From the NCBI GenBank assembly GCA_958415525.1, contig CATYZE010000014.1, positions 1 to 56,695 of the forward strand: 56,695 bases of DNA, written 5' to 3'. A program made the translations under genes and the position numbers. Source of the stretch: an uncultured Collinsella sp. (GTDB taxonomy: Bacteria > Actinomycetota > Coriobacteriia > Coriobacteriales > Coriobacteriaceae). Of the stretch, positions 26,325 to 33,482 are shown in pieces. Under the pieces are notes generated by a model. The model was not told where the DNA came from, ran no database searches, and was given only the letters and a program-made list of their open reading frames with translations. Position 1 is the first letter of the stretch; every line of letters starts with the position of its first letter.

Positions 26325-26460
26325 TCTCGATCTGTAACAGTAAGAGGGTTATTCCTCCCCTATCTGTTACAGATCGAGATGTTTTTCTGCTGGCGCCTGG
26401 CATTGTCTCGATCTGTAACAGCTAGATACGATTAAACCGTCTTGGTGTTACAGATTGAGA
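26325..26460. repeat. Two tandem palindromes with TCTCGATCTGTAACA ends
   Basis: Copy 1: TCTCGATCTGTAACAG (26325-26340) and its exact reverse complement (26364-26379). Copy 2: 26406-26420 and 26446-26460 with one mismatch. Ends are shared but loops are unrelated, so the unit behaves like a small dispersed element with conserved termini. Confidence 0.85.
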
Positions 26461-26512
26461 TAAATTGGGGAACGAGAAGGACGCTGAGCTTGATAACTCA
26501 ACAAACTAAAGA

Positions 26513-26547
26513 AACGGGCCCTGTCCCACAAGGAACAGAGCCCGAAA
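26513..26547 (-). terminator. Terminator of tRNA-Thr(TGT)
   Basis: On the minus strand GGGCTCTGT and ACAGGGCCC pair with one mismatch, followed by TTTCTTT. The loop side contains GGGACAGG, as in the GGGGAC hairpins. Confidence 0.75.
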
Positions 26548-26553
26548 CTATCA

Positions 26554-26628
26554 TGGAGCCAGTGACAGGAATCGAACCTGCAACCCACTGATTACAAATC
26601 AGTTGCGCTACCGTTGCGCCACACTGGC
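26554..26628 (-). tRNA. tRNA-Thr (TGT)
   Basis: 75 nt. Acceptor GCCAGTG/CACTGGC, anticodon TGT in GATTTGTAATC, T-loop GGTTCGATTCC, CCA encoded. It has its own promoter and terminator. Confidence 0.95.
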
Positions 26629-26658
26629 ACACTTGGCGCTTTCGCGCGAAGCCAGTTA

Positions 26659-26687
26659 AGAATAAAGGAATTACGGACGGGGCGCAA
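26659..26687 (-). promoter_or_regulatory. Promoter of tRNA-Thr(TGT)
   Basis: Minus strand TTGCGC (26682-26687), 17-base spacer, TATTCT (26659-26664), about 30 bases before the tRNA 5' end. Confidence 0.6.
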
Positions 26688-26742
26688 CAGACCCTTCGAC
26701 CGACCACATCTCAAAACTATTCGTTTTGGCGACGGTAACCCG

Positions 26743-26771
26743 CAGCCCGTTGATTACAAATCAACGGGCTG
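26743..26771 (-). terminator. Hairpin after the NYN gene, tRNA-Thr anticodon-arm look-alike
   Basis: A perfect 13-bp stem (26743-26755 with 26759-26771) and a 3-base loop. The central TGATTTGTAATCA (minus) and the following GGGCTGCGGGTT match the anticodon arm and TΨC side of the neighbouring tRNA-Thr(TGT). No T run. Confidence 0.6.
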
Positions 26772-26805
26772 GCCAATTGGGAAACGGGTCTCTATGGACA
26801 ATCCC

Positions 26806-27483
26806 CTACCTCCCGCGAAGGGCCTTGAGCTTGGCCAGGGCATCGGGGCTCAGGCGACTGCCCAGAGTCATCTTGATCTGCGGGGCTTCCTCTGCCTCGT
26901 GAACGTCGTTATCGATCTGCTTGATCTCGTCCACCAGCATGCGGCTCGAGATGCGCGTAACACCCTTGCCCATGACGACGGCCTGGATCGTGCCGTCGCT
27001 CGACACCACGGAGCACGCGCGGCCTTCCTCGCGTGCCTCGATGCAGAGCTTCTGCACCACGGTATCGGCCGAAACGCCCGTCGGCGAAAACTCAATGCGC
27101 ACGCCGCGGGCCGGTAGGTTGGGGCGCTCGCTGGAGATGTTGCCCGCGCCGTCGAACACGATCACGGCCTCGTAACGGCCCTGGGCAAACGCCGCGACAT
27201 CGTTGATGAGCGCAGTACGAGCCATGTCGTGGACGTCGCTGGAATACGGATCGTCGGAATGGTCGTACACGAGCTTTTCATAGCGGGGCGTGCAGTGGAT
27301 CACGTTGTAGCCGTCGACCACCAGCAGCTCAGGCTTATTGGAGTGCACCGTCGAGACCGGGTCGGCGATGGCCTGCGCAAACGCATTGCCGCCCACGCCA
27401 TAGGTCGCGGCCGAAACAATCGGCTTGGCCGAGCCTTCGCCAAAGCGCTTGGCCTTGGACTTGGCGCGGTTCTTCTTGGACAT
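26806..27483 (-). CDS. NYN-domain ribonuclease (YacP/Rae1-like)
   Basis: 225 residues. The N-terminal 50 are basic and low complexity; the PIN-like NYN core follows with LLVVDGYNVIH (first catalytic Asp), AVIVFDGAGN and CSVVSSDGTIQ. In Firmicutes the relative Rae1 cleaves mRNA on the ribosome. It sits 3 bases after rlmB, the usual cysS-rlmB-yacP order. C-terminal extension after residue 190 is acidic then basic. Confidence 0.9.
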   Translation of the reverse strand: MSKKNRAKSKAKRFGEGSAKPIVSAATYGVGGNAFAQAIADPVSTVHSNKPELLVVDGYNVIHCTPRYEKLVYDHSDDPYSSDVHDMARTALINDVAAFAQGRYEAVIVFDGAGNISSERPNLPARGVRIEFSPTGVSADTVVQKLCIEAREEGRACSVVSSDGTIQAVVMGKGVTRISSRMLVDEIKQIDNDVHEAEEAPQIKMTLGSRLSPDALAKLKALRGR

Positions 27484-27486
27484 GCG

Positions 27487-28407
27487 CTACTCCTCCCCCA
27501 TGAGCTCGCCGGCGTTGCGGCGCAGCCACTCAAAGCACAGCGCCGTGGTCGCCTGGGCAACATTGAGGCTCTCGGTCATGCCGCGCTGGGGAAGCTTGGT
27601 CAAAAAGTCGCATTTCTCGAGCACCAGGCGCGAGATGCCGTCGCCCTCGGAGCCCATGACGAGCGCCACGCGGCCCTCGAAGGGAGCATCCCAGCAACTG
27701 CCTTCGGCGTGCTCGGAGGCACCGCCCACCCAAAAGCCAGCGGCCTTGAGGTCGTCGAGTGCACGGGCGATATTGGGCACCTGCGCGATAGGCAGATGCA
27801 TGACGGCGCCGGCTGACGTCTTGTAGCTGCCCACGGTTACGCCGGCGGCACGCTTATTGGCAATGATGACGCCGGCCGCGCCCACAACCTCGGCGGAGCG
27901 CACGATGGCGCCAAAGTTGCCGTCGTCGGTCACATGGTCGAGCACGACGACGAGCGCCGGTCCGTCACCCGCGCGATCGAGGATATCGGCGACATCAGCA
28001 TAGGGGAAATTACCCACCTCGAGCGCAATGCCCTGGTGAGCGCCATGGCTCGACAGCGCATCGAGCTGCGCGCGCGGCACACACTTAATGCGGACGCCCG
28101 CGGCGTTGAGGTCATCGACCAGACGAGACAAAGCAGCATCGCGCTCCCCGCCCTCGGCGATGAGCGCGCACTTGACGGGAAAGCCGGTGCGCAGGGCCTC
28201 GGCGGCAGCACGGCGACCTTCGATAAACTCGCCCTTGGGAACCTGAACGTTGTCGCGGTTGCGATCTCGCTGCGGACGCGCAGCCTGGGCTTGGGAGCGC
28301 TCACGCTGGCCCTTGGGAGTGGCAGCGCGGTCGTTGCGGCGAATCGGGCGCGAGCCAGAAGCAGCCTGCTTGCCTCCACGCGGTGCACGCTTGCGATTGT
28401 CGGCCAT
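27487..28407 (-). CDS. rlmB: 23S rRNA (guanosine-2'-O-)-methyltransferase RlmB
   Basis: 306 residues. The first 65 are an Arg/Gln-rich extension; then FIEGRRAAAEALRTG (substrate-binding domain), and the SPOUT core NFGAIVRSAEVVGAAGVII, LVMGSEGDGISRLVLEKCDFL and SLNVAQATTALCFEWLRR with the trefoil knot. It methylates G2251 (E. coli numbering) in the peptidyl-transferase P loop. AAGGAGG precedes the ATG. Confidence 0.95.
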   Translation of the reverse strand: MADNRKRAPRGGKQAASGSRPIRRNDRAATPKGQRERSQAQAARPQRDRNRDNVQVPKGEFIEGRRAAAEALRTGFPVKCALIAEGGERDAALSRLVDDLNAAGVRIKCVPRAQLDALSSHGAHQGIALEVGNFPYADVADILDRAGDGPALVVVLDHVTDDGNFGAIVRSAEVVGAAGVIIANKRAAGVTVGSYKTSAGAVMHLPIAQVPNIARALDDLKAAGFWVGGASEHAEGSCWDAPFEGRVALVMGSEGDGISRLVLEKCDFLTKLPQRGMTESLNVAQATTALCFEWLRRNAGELMGEE

Positions 28408-28449
28408 AAAGCGACCTCCTTAACACAATTATCAAACGAAACAAATAGA

Positions 28450-28552
28450 CCGACCGCCCGAGGTGCGGCAGATTGCCTTGAAAGAGGAGGGCATAGACCT
28501 TGAGGTCATGCCCGACGATTGAAAGGCAAGGTGCCGTGGCTCGGGCGGTCGG
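28450..28552. repeat. Three-tier hairpin between cysS and rlmB
   Basis: Nested stems: 28450-28462/28540-28552 (13 bp), TTGCCTT 28473-28479/AAGGCAA 28523-28529, and GGGCAT..ACCT 28489-28500/28503-28513. About 100 nt fold back within the operon. Could be an RNase III site, attenuator or mobile palindrome. Confidence 0.8.
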
Positions 28553-28574
28553 GTGTTTGGGAAACCCGCAGGGA

Positions 28575-30041
28575 TTAGAGAGTCTTAATACGAGTGCCAG
28601 CGGCTGTATCCTCAATCGTCAGGCCCAGGTCCTTGAGCTGATCGCGGATGGCATCCGCTAGATCCCAGTTCTTGGCGGCACGGGCCTCGGCGCGAGCCTC
28701 GAGAATCTTGGCAGCGGCCTCGTCCACGTCGTCACCCGTGTAGGCGACCAGGCCGGCGGCAACGCCCAGCAGGCCCAGCGGCAACTCGACCTTGGGCTCG
28801 GGGAGCTCAACGCCAAACGTATCGAGCAGCTCGACCAGCGTATCGGCGGCAGCAAGCGCGGCGGCCTTGTCGGCAGCATCGCCCGCCTGCTCCAGGTACT
28901 GGTTGCACTCGGTCACAAAGCCAAAGACAGCACCCATGGCACCGGCGGTGTTAAAGTCGTCGTCCATGCACTCCTTAAAGGTGGCGCGGGTCTCGGCGGC
29001 CTTGGCGGCAAACGCCTCGGCGGCAGCCGCATCGGCATCGGCCGTCGCGTGGTTCGCAGCCCAACGCAGGTTCTCGACCGTACCGGCAATACGCGTGAGC
29101 GAATTCTCGGCACCCTCCAGGCGCTCCCAGGAGAAGTCGAGCGGCGAGCGGTAGCTCGTCTGCAGCATCAGCAGACGCAGGGCCGCGGCAGAGTGCTGCT
29201 CGAGCACCTCGGCCAGCGTAAAGAAGTTTCCGAGCGACTTGGACATCTTCTCGCCGTCAACCAGCAGCATGCCCGTGTGCATCCAGGTGTTGGAGAAGCC
29301 CTGGTGCCAGGCGCAGGTAGCCTGGGCGCACTCGTTCTCGTGATGCGGGAAGGCAAGGTCGGAGCCGCCACCGTGGATGTCGATCGGAGTGCCCAGGTAG
29401 CGATGCACCATGGCGGCGCACTCGGTGTGCCAACCGGGACGGCCTTCGCCCCAGGGGCTCGGCCAGCTGGGCTCGCCGGGCTTGGCGGCCTTCCACAGGG
29501 CAAAGTCGAGCGGGTCGTTCTTGTCCTCGTTCTCCTCGATGCGCGCACCAACCATAAGGTCGTCGATGTTGCGGCCCGAGACCTGACCATAGTTGGGATC
29601 GCTGCGCACAGCAAAGTACACATCGCCGTTATCGGCTGCGTAAGCGTGGCCCTGCTCGATAAGCGTCTTGATCATGGCGATCATGGGGCCGATCTCCTTG
29701 GTAGCGCGGGGGCGCACATCGGGATCGAGCACGTTGGCGGCGCGCATGACGCCGATGAACTTGTCGGAGAACTCCGTCGCGACCTCCGCAGCCGTGCGGC
29801 CCTGCTCGTTGGCGCGCTTGATGATCTTGTCATCGACATCGGTGAGGTTCTGGGCGAACGTGACCTCGTAGCCGCTCGCGATGAGCCAGCGACGAATCAC
29901 GTCAAAGCTGATGAACGTGCGGGCATTGCCGATGTGGATGTTGTCGTAGACCGTGGGGCCACACACGTACATGCGGACCTTGCCGGACTCGATGGGCTGG
30001 AACTCTTCCTTTTTATGGGTAGCGCTGTTGTAGATACGCAT
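28575..30041 (-). CDS. cysS: Cysteinyl-tRNA synthetase
   Basis: 488 residues. HIGH is HIGN in CGPTVYDNIHIGNARTFI, KMSKS is KMSKSLGNFFTL, and the zinc ligands lie in WHTECAAM and HHENECAQ. The C-terminal helical domain ends in the usual LKDLGLTIEDTAAGTRIK. It charges tRNA-Cys. It starts 3 bases after ispF, inside the disA-ispD-ispF-cysS-rlmB operon. Confidence 0.97.
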   Translation of the reverse strand: MRIYNSATHKKEEFQPIESGKVRMYVCGPTVYDNIHIGNARTFISFDVIRRWLIASGYEVTFAQNLTDVDDKIIKRANEQGRTAAEVATEFSDKFIGVMRAANVLDPDVRPRATKEIGPMIAMIKTLIEQGHAYAADNGDVYFAVRSDPNYGQVSGRNIDDLMVGARIEENEDKNDPLDFALWKAAKPGEPSWPSPWGEGRPGWHTECAAMVHRYLGTPIDIHGGGSDLAFPHHENECAQATCAWHQGFSNTWMHTGMLLVDGEKMSKSLGNFFTLAEVLEQHSAAALRLLMLQTSYRSPLDFSWERLEGAENSLTRIAGTVENLRWAANHATADADAAAAEAFAAKAAETRATFKECMDDDFNTAGAMGAVFGFVTECNQYLEQAGDAADKAAALAAADTLVELLDTFGVELPEPKVELPLGLLGVAAGLVAYTGDDVDEAAAKILEARAEARAAKNWDLADAIRDQLKDLGLTIEDTAAGTRIKTL

Positions 30042-30044
30042 TCG

Positions 30045-30539
30045 TTACTCCTTAACGGTTTTCTGTAGCAGGCAGACGGCCCAGGCGCCAATTCCCTCGC
30101 CTTGGCCTTCCCAACCGAGCTTTTCGGTCGTGGTAGCGGCGACGCCCACGTTTTCCACGTCGACGCCCAGGGCATGGGCAAGGTTGGCGCGCATGGCATC
30201 GCGGTGCGGAGTGATCTTGGGTTGCTGACAGGCAATGGTGCAATCGGCATCGACAAACTCAAAGCCCAGCTCGCGCGCATAGTCCATCACGCGAGCGAGC
30301 AGCACCATCGAATCGGCACCCTCATAGGCGGGATCGGTGTCGGGGAATAGCTTGCCGATGTCTCCCCCGCGGCAGGCGCCCAGAATGGCGTCGGCCAAGG
30401 CGTGCGCGAGCACATCGGCATCCGAGTGGCCCAGCAGGCCGCGCTCGTAGGGGATGTCGACCCCGCCGATGATACATCGACGCCCCTCCACCAAACGGTG
30501 GACGTCGTAGCCGTGGCCAATGCGCAGGTTACTGAACAT
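30045..30539 (-). CDS. ispF: 2-C-methyl-D-erythritol 2,4-cyclodiphosphate synthase
   Basis: 164 residues. RIGHGYDVHRL carries the metal ligands Asp and His; LGHSDADVLAHALADAILGA and FPDTDPAYEGADSM follow; ATTTEKLGWEGQGEGIGAWAVCLL is the C-terminus. It makes MEcPP in the MEP isoprenoid pathway. GGAGAGG lies before ATG 30539. It overlaps ispD by 11 bases. Confidence 0.97.
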   Translation of the reverse strand: MFSNLRIGHGYDVHRLVEGRRCIIGGVDIPYERGLLGHSDADVLAHALADAILGACRGGDIGKLFPDTDPAYEGADSMVLLARVMDYARELGFEFVDADCTIACQQPKITPHRDAMRANLAHALGVDVENVGVAATTTEKLGWEGQGEGIGAWAVCLLQKTVKE

Positions 30540-31257
30540 GGGGAAGGTCCTCTCCCTCGGCCATACGGCCAAGCAGAATCGCGGTTACGGGACGCAGGTC
30601 CTCGGGCACCGTCACCTTAAGGTTATCGCGCGGGCTCTGGACACAGCGGACGCGCCCGCCCATGCGCTCGACCAGCGATGAATCGTCGGTACCGATAAAG
30701 CCCTCGGCGATAGCAGCGGCGTGAGCGCGCTTCATGGCGTCGACGCTAAAGATCTGCGGCGTCTGCGCGGCCCAATAGAGCTCGCGCGGCGGCGTCTCGA
30801 CGATATTATCGCCGTCGACGATCTTGAGCGTGTCGATCGCGGGCTGACCGCACACGACACCGTCGAGCGAGCGGTCGCCCACAAGCACGTCGATCGCATG
30901 ATCGATGGCCTCGGTCGTAATGAGCGGACGGGCGCCGTCGTGGATGGCGACATATTCGAAACCCGCCGGAGCCGCATGCACGCCGGCACGGGTGGAATCC
31001 TGGCGGGTATCGCCGGCATCGGCAAAGCTGATGGGCGTGTCATAGTCAAACGGGTCGATGGCCAGGCGGCGCATCTCGGCACGACGCTCGGAAGGACACA
31101 CCACCACGATGTGGCCGACCTTGTCGCTACGATCGAACGCACGGATGGACCAGCTCATGAGCGGACGGCCCGCCACGTTAACGAGCTGCTTGCCGCCGGG
31201 ATTTCCAAAGCGCTGGCCGCTGCCGCCGGCAACGACCACGGCACATACAGGCGCCAT
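30529..31257 (-). CDS. ispD: 2-C-methyl-D-erythritol 4-phosphate cytidylyltransferase
   Basis: 242 residues. The CTP-binding motif AVVVAGGSGQRFGNPGGKQL, FVAIHDGARPL-type motif (YVAIHDGARPLI) and AAQTPQIFSVDAMKRA are IspD signatures. It condenses MEP with CTP. Its ATG shares the last base region of disA (stop and start overlap by one base), so disA, ispD and ispF are coupled. Confidence 0.97.
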   Translation of the reverse strand: MAPVCAVVVAGGSGQRFGNPGGKQLVNVAGRPLMSWSIRAFDRSDKVGHIVVVCPSERRAEMRRLAIDPFDYDTPISFADAGDTRQDSTRAGVHAAPAGFEYVAIHDGARPLITTEAIDHAIDVLVGDRSLDGVVCGQPAIDTLKIVDGDNIVETPPRELYWAAQTPQIFSVDAMKRAHAAAIAEGFIGTDDSSLVERMGGRVRCVQSPRDNLKVTVPEDLRPVTAILLGRMAEGEDLPHVQ

Positions 31258-32324
31258 TATGCGTTCCCCTGTTTGGTGCCCTTCATGCGGTACAGGGAGT
31301 CCGCAAGAATGGCAGGGTTGTTGACGCCAAAGTCGCCCAGGCGCTCCGGATCCTCGCTGATGTCGTCCATGAGCTCCTGCAGTGAGCCGTACTCGTCGAC
31401 GATCTTCTCGGCCACGCCGTCGCGCACGACGGACACGCGCGAAAGCGTGCGCAGGCCCAGCGGCGTCATGACGGAGTCCTCGTCCAGGTCATCGTAACCC
31501 AGAACCGCCGCCACATGCTGTGGGTCGGACAGGTCCTTAGGCGTCATGCGGCTCAGGTTGGCGCGAATCTTCTCGGCATTAGCCTCGGAAGAGTCACTCG
31601 CGTAGTCGCGAATCATCAGGTCGTACTCGGTATCCATGCTGGAGCCGGCGAGCTGCTCGAGCTGCATCTGCACGAGCTTGCCCTGGTTGCCCAGCTTGAC
31701 AATGCAATCCTTAAGCTCAGTCTTTGCCTGCTGCATGATCTCGAAACTCGAGAAAATCCCGGTAATGTCGGCGAGCGTGACGTAGTCGTCCAGCTCAAGG
31801 GCCGTCAGACGCAGCAGGGAGCGGTCGAGCGACTGACGGGTGGTCTGGAGCGTGGCGACGAGCTGGTTGACCGAGCTCATGATGGTGGTGACGGGCTGGA
31901 TCTCGTAGCTCTTGCCGTGAACGTACACGTTGACGACGGCACGACGGGCCGAAACCGAGATCACGATGGCATCCGTGAGCACCGACATGCGGGCGGCGGT
32001 GCGGTGACGCATGCCCGTCTCACTCGTGGCAAGCGAGGGATCGGGATTGAGGTGGAAGTTGGCGCGCAGGATCTGGGTGAGGTCGCCGTCGATGACGATG
32101 GCGCCGTCCATCTTGGAAAGCTCGAACAGGCGGTTCGAGGTAAACGAAATGTTGAGCGGGAAGCCGTCGTTACCAGCAGCGAGCACGTTTTCGGTGTCGC
32201 CGACGCAAATAAGAGCGCCCAGGTGACCAGCAATGATCATGTCGAGGGCGGTGCGGATCGGCTGGCCAGGTGCCGTCAGGCGGATGGCCTGTTCCATACG
32301 CTTTTGCAGCTCGTTCTTATCCAA
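31257..32324 (-). CDS. disA: DNA integrity scanning diadenylate cyclase DisA
   Basis: 355 residues. The DAC domain has DGA at residues 73-75 and RHRTA at 106-110, the two catalytic motifs for c-di-AMP synthesis. A helical spine and C-terminal helix-hairpin-helix DNA-binding domain (about 290-345) follow. It makes c-di-AMP and senses branched DNA. First gene of the operon; its 5' end faces mntP. Confidence 0.97.
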   Translation of the reverse strand: MDKNELQKRMEQAIRLTAPGQPIRTALDMIIAGHLGALICVGDTENVLAAGNDGFPLNISFTSNRLFELSKMDGAIVIDGDLTQILRANFHLNPDPSLATSETGMRHRTAARMSVLTDAIVISVSARRAVVNVYVHGKSYEIQPVTTIMSSVNQLVATLQTTRQSLDRSLLRLTALELDDYVTLADITGIFSSFEIMQQAKTELKDCIVKLGNQGKLVQMQLEQLAGSSMDTEYDLMIRDYASDSSEANAEKIRANLSRMTPKDLSDPQHVAAVLGYDDLDEDSVMTPLGLRTLSRVSVVRDGVAEKIVDEYGSLQELMDDISEDPERLGDFGVNNPAILADSLYRMKGTKQGNA

Positions 32325-32478
32325 GGCATCGCTCCCATCGTATACGCTCCATAAACGCTAAATAGTTTCTCACGGTTTGTCCCCGCAGCAGCCACGAAAT
32401 CCGATGCTTACAGAATGAGCGAACACCGCCGATAGTCCCAACCCAAATGAGCTGCTCATGTGGTAGCATCTGGGTTCA

Positions 32479-32584
32479 CATAAATGAGGGAGTAGTCGCG
32501 TGACCGGGTTCGCCTCCGGTGGCGCGGCAAGTCAACATACTGGCCGAAACGGTCTGGCTTGCCTTAATGAACGAGACTCGTGGC
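32479..32584 (+). ncRNA. yybP-ykoY manganese riboswitch
   Basis: GAGGGAGTAG, then a P2 arm (GTCGCG...CGCGGC), GTCAACATACTGGCC and AACGAGACTC match the conserved aptamer strings of the Mn2+-sensing yybP-ykoY class. The 3' strand AGACTCGTGGC is shared with the terminator that follows. It precedes a manganese exporter, the commonest target of this class. Confidence 0.88.
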
Positions 32585-32619
32585 TGTGCGCACAACGCGT
32601 ACGCCACGGGTCTTTTTTT
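32574..32619 (+). terminator. Riboswitch-controlled intrinsic terminator
   Basis: AGACTCGTGGC (32574-32584) pairs with GCCACGGGTCT (32603-32613), followed by seven T. The left arm is part of the aptamer, so Mn2+ binding should block the terminator and turn mntP on. Confidence 0.88.
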
Positions 32620-32674
32620 GTTGCTCCCCCACCAGAAGTACGCGCGGGTTCGCCCGCAGAGAGGGAGCCAGACT

Positions 32675-33253
32675 ATGGGACTCGCAGAGCTTGTGTTGCT
32701 CGCTATCGGCCTTTCGATGGACGCCTTTGCCGTATCTATCTGCAAGGGCCTTGGCATGAAGAAGGTCAACCTAAAGGTCGCCGTGGTGCTCGGCCTGTTC
32801 TTTGGCGGTTTCCAGGCCGGCATGCCCGTGATCGGCTGGGCACTCGGCAGCCAATTCCTAGGAATTATCGGTCCCATCGACCATTGGATCGCCTTTATCC
32901 TGCTCGCCTTTATCGGCGGCAAGATGCTGTGGGAGGCATTTACTGAGGACGAGGACGAAGGCGAAGGCAAGGATGCCGAGAAGATCAACCTGGGCGAATA
33001 CCTGATCCTCGCCATCGCCACTTCCATCGACGCCCTAGCCGTGGGCATCTCGTTTGCCGCGCTTTCGGTCGACATCGTGCCCGCCGTGTCGCTCGTCGGC
33101 ATCACGACCTTTGTCTTCTCCGTCGCCGGCGTGGCGATCGGCCACACCTTTGGCGCACGCTACGAAAAACCCGCCACCATCGTGGGCGGCGTCGTGCTCA
33201 TCCTCATTGGCCTCAAGATCCTGCTGGAGCACCTGGGGGTCTTGGTGCTGTAA
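32675..33253 (+). CDS. mntP: Manganese efflux pump MntP
   Basis: 192 residues with six membrane segments in two DUF204 repeats. The transport Asp residues sit in AIGLSMDAFAVSICKG and ATSIDALAVGISF. It exports excess Mn2+. An acidic loop (EDEDEGEGKDAE) lies between the repeats. AGAGGGAG precedes the ATG at 32675. Controlled by the upstream riboswitch. Confidence 0.96.
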   Translation: MGLAELVLLAIGLSMDAFAVSICKGLGMKKVNLKVAVVLGLFFGGFQAGMPVIGWALGSQFLGIIGPIDHWIAFILLAFIGGKMLWEAFTEDEDEGEGKDAEKINLGEYLILAIATSIDALAVGISFAALSVDIVPAVSLVGITTFVFSVAGVAIGHTFGARYEKPATIVGGVVLILIGLKILLEHLGVLVL

Positions 33254-33292
33254 CGCCCAAACCCTATTGCTCGAAACCCAATGTCGAACAAA

Positions 33293-33323
33293 GCCTCATG
33301 CAGAGTTTTGCATGAGGCCTTTT
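33293..33323 (+). terminator. Terminator of mntP, duplicate copy 1
   Basis: GCCTCATGCA pairs with TGCATGAGGC, then CTTTT. The same 31 bases occur at 34796-34826, so identical terminators bracket the ATPase gene. Confidence 0.9.
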
Positions 33324-33381
33324 CATGTAAAAGAACGCCTACTCAACAAGGCTGGGATATCCAGTCCTTCATCGTCATTCC

Positions 33382-33460
33382 ATTCGTTTTCTGGGCAAAG
33401 ATTCATTCGTTTTTATGTGACTCTATTATTCGTTTTTCGGGTATGATTTCATTCGTATTT
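33382..33460 (+). promoter_or_regulatory. Four ATTCGTTTTT repeats at exact 23-bp spacing over the ATPase promoter
   Basis: Repeats start at 33382, 33405, 33428 and 33451 (the last is ATTCGTATTT). A -10-like TATGAT (33442-33447) lies between the third and fourth, so a bound protein would cover the promoter. 23 bp is close to two helical turns, placing all sites on nearly one face. Confidence 0.75.
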
Positions 33461-33482
33461 AGGGAAATGCGAGGTAAACAGT

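Noticed and set aside
33382..33460. CRISPR array
   Set aside because: Repeat unit is only 10 bases with 13-base spacers and no cas genes; it is a promoter-linked operator array.
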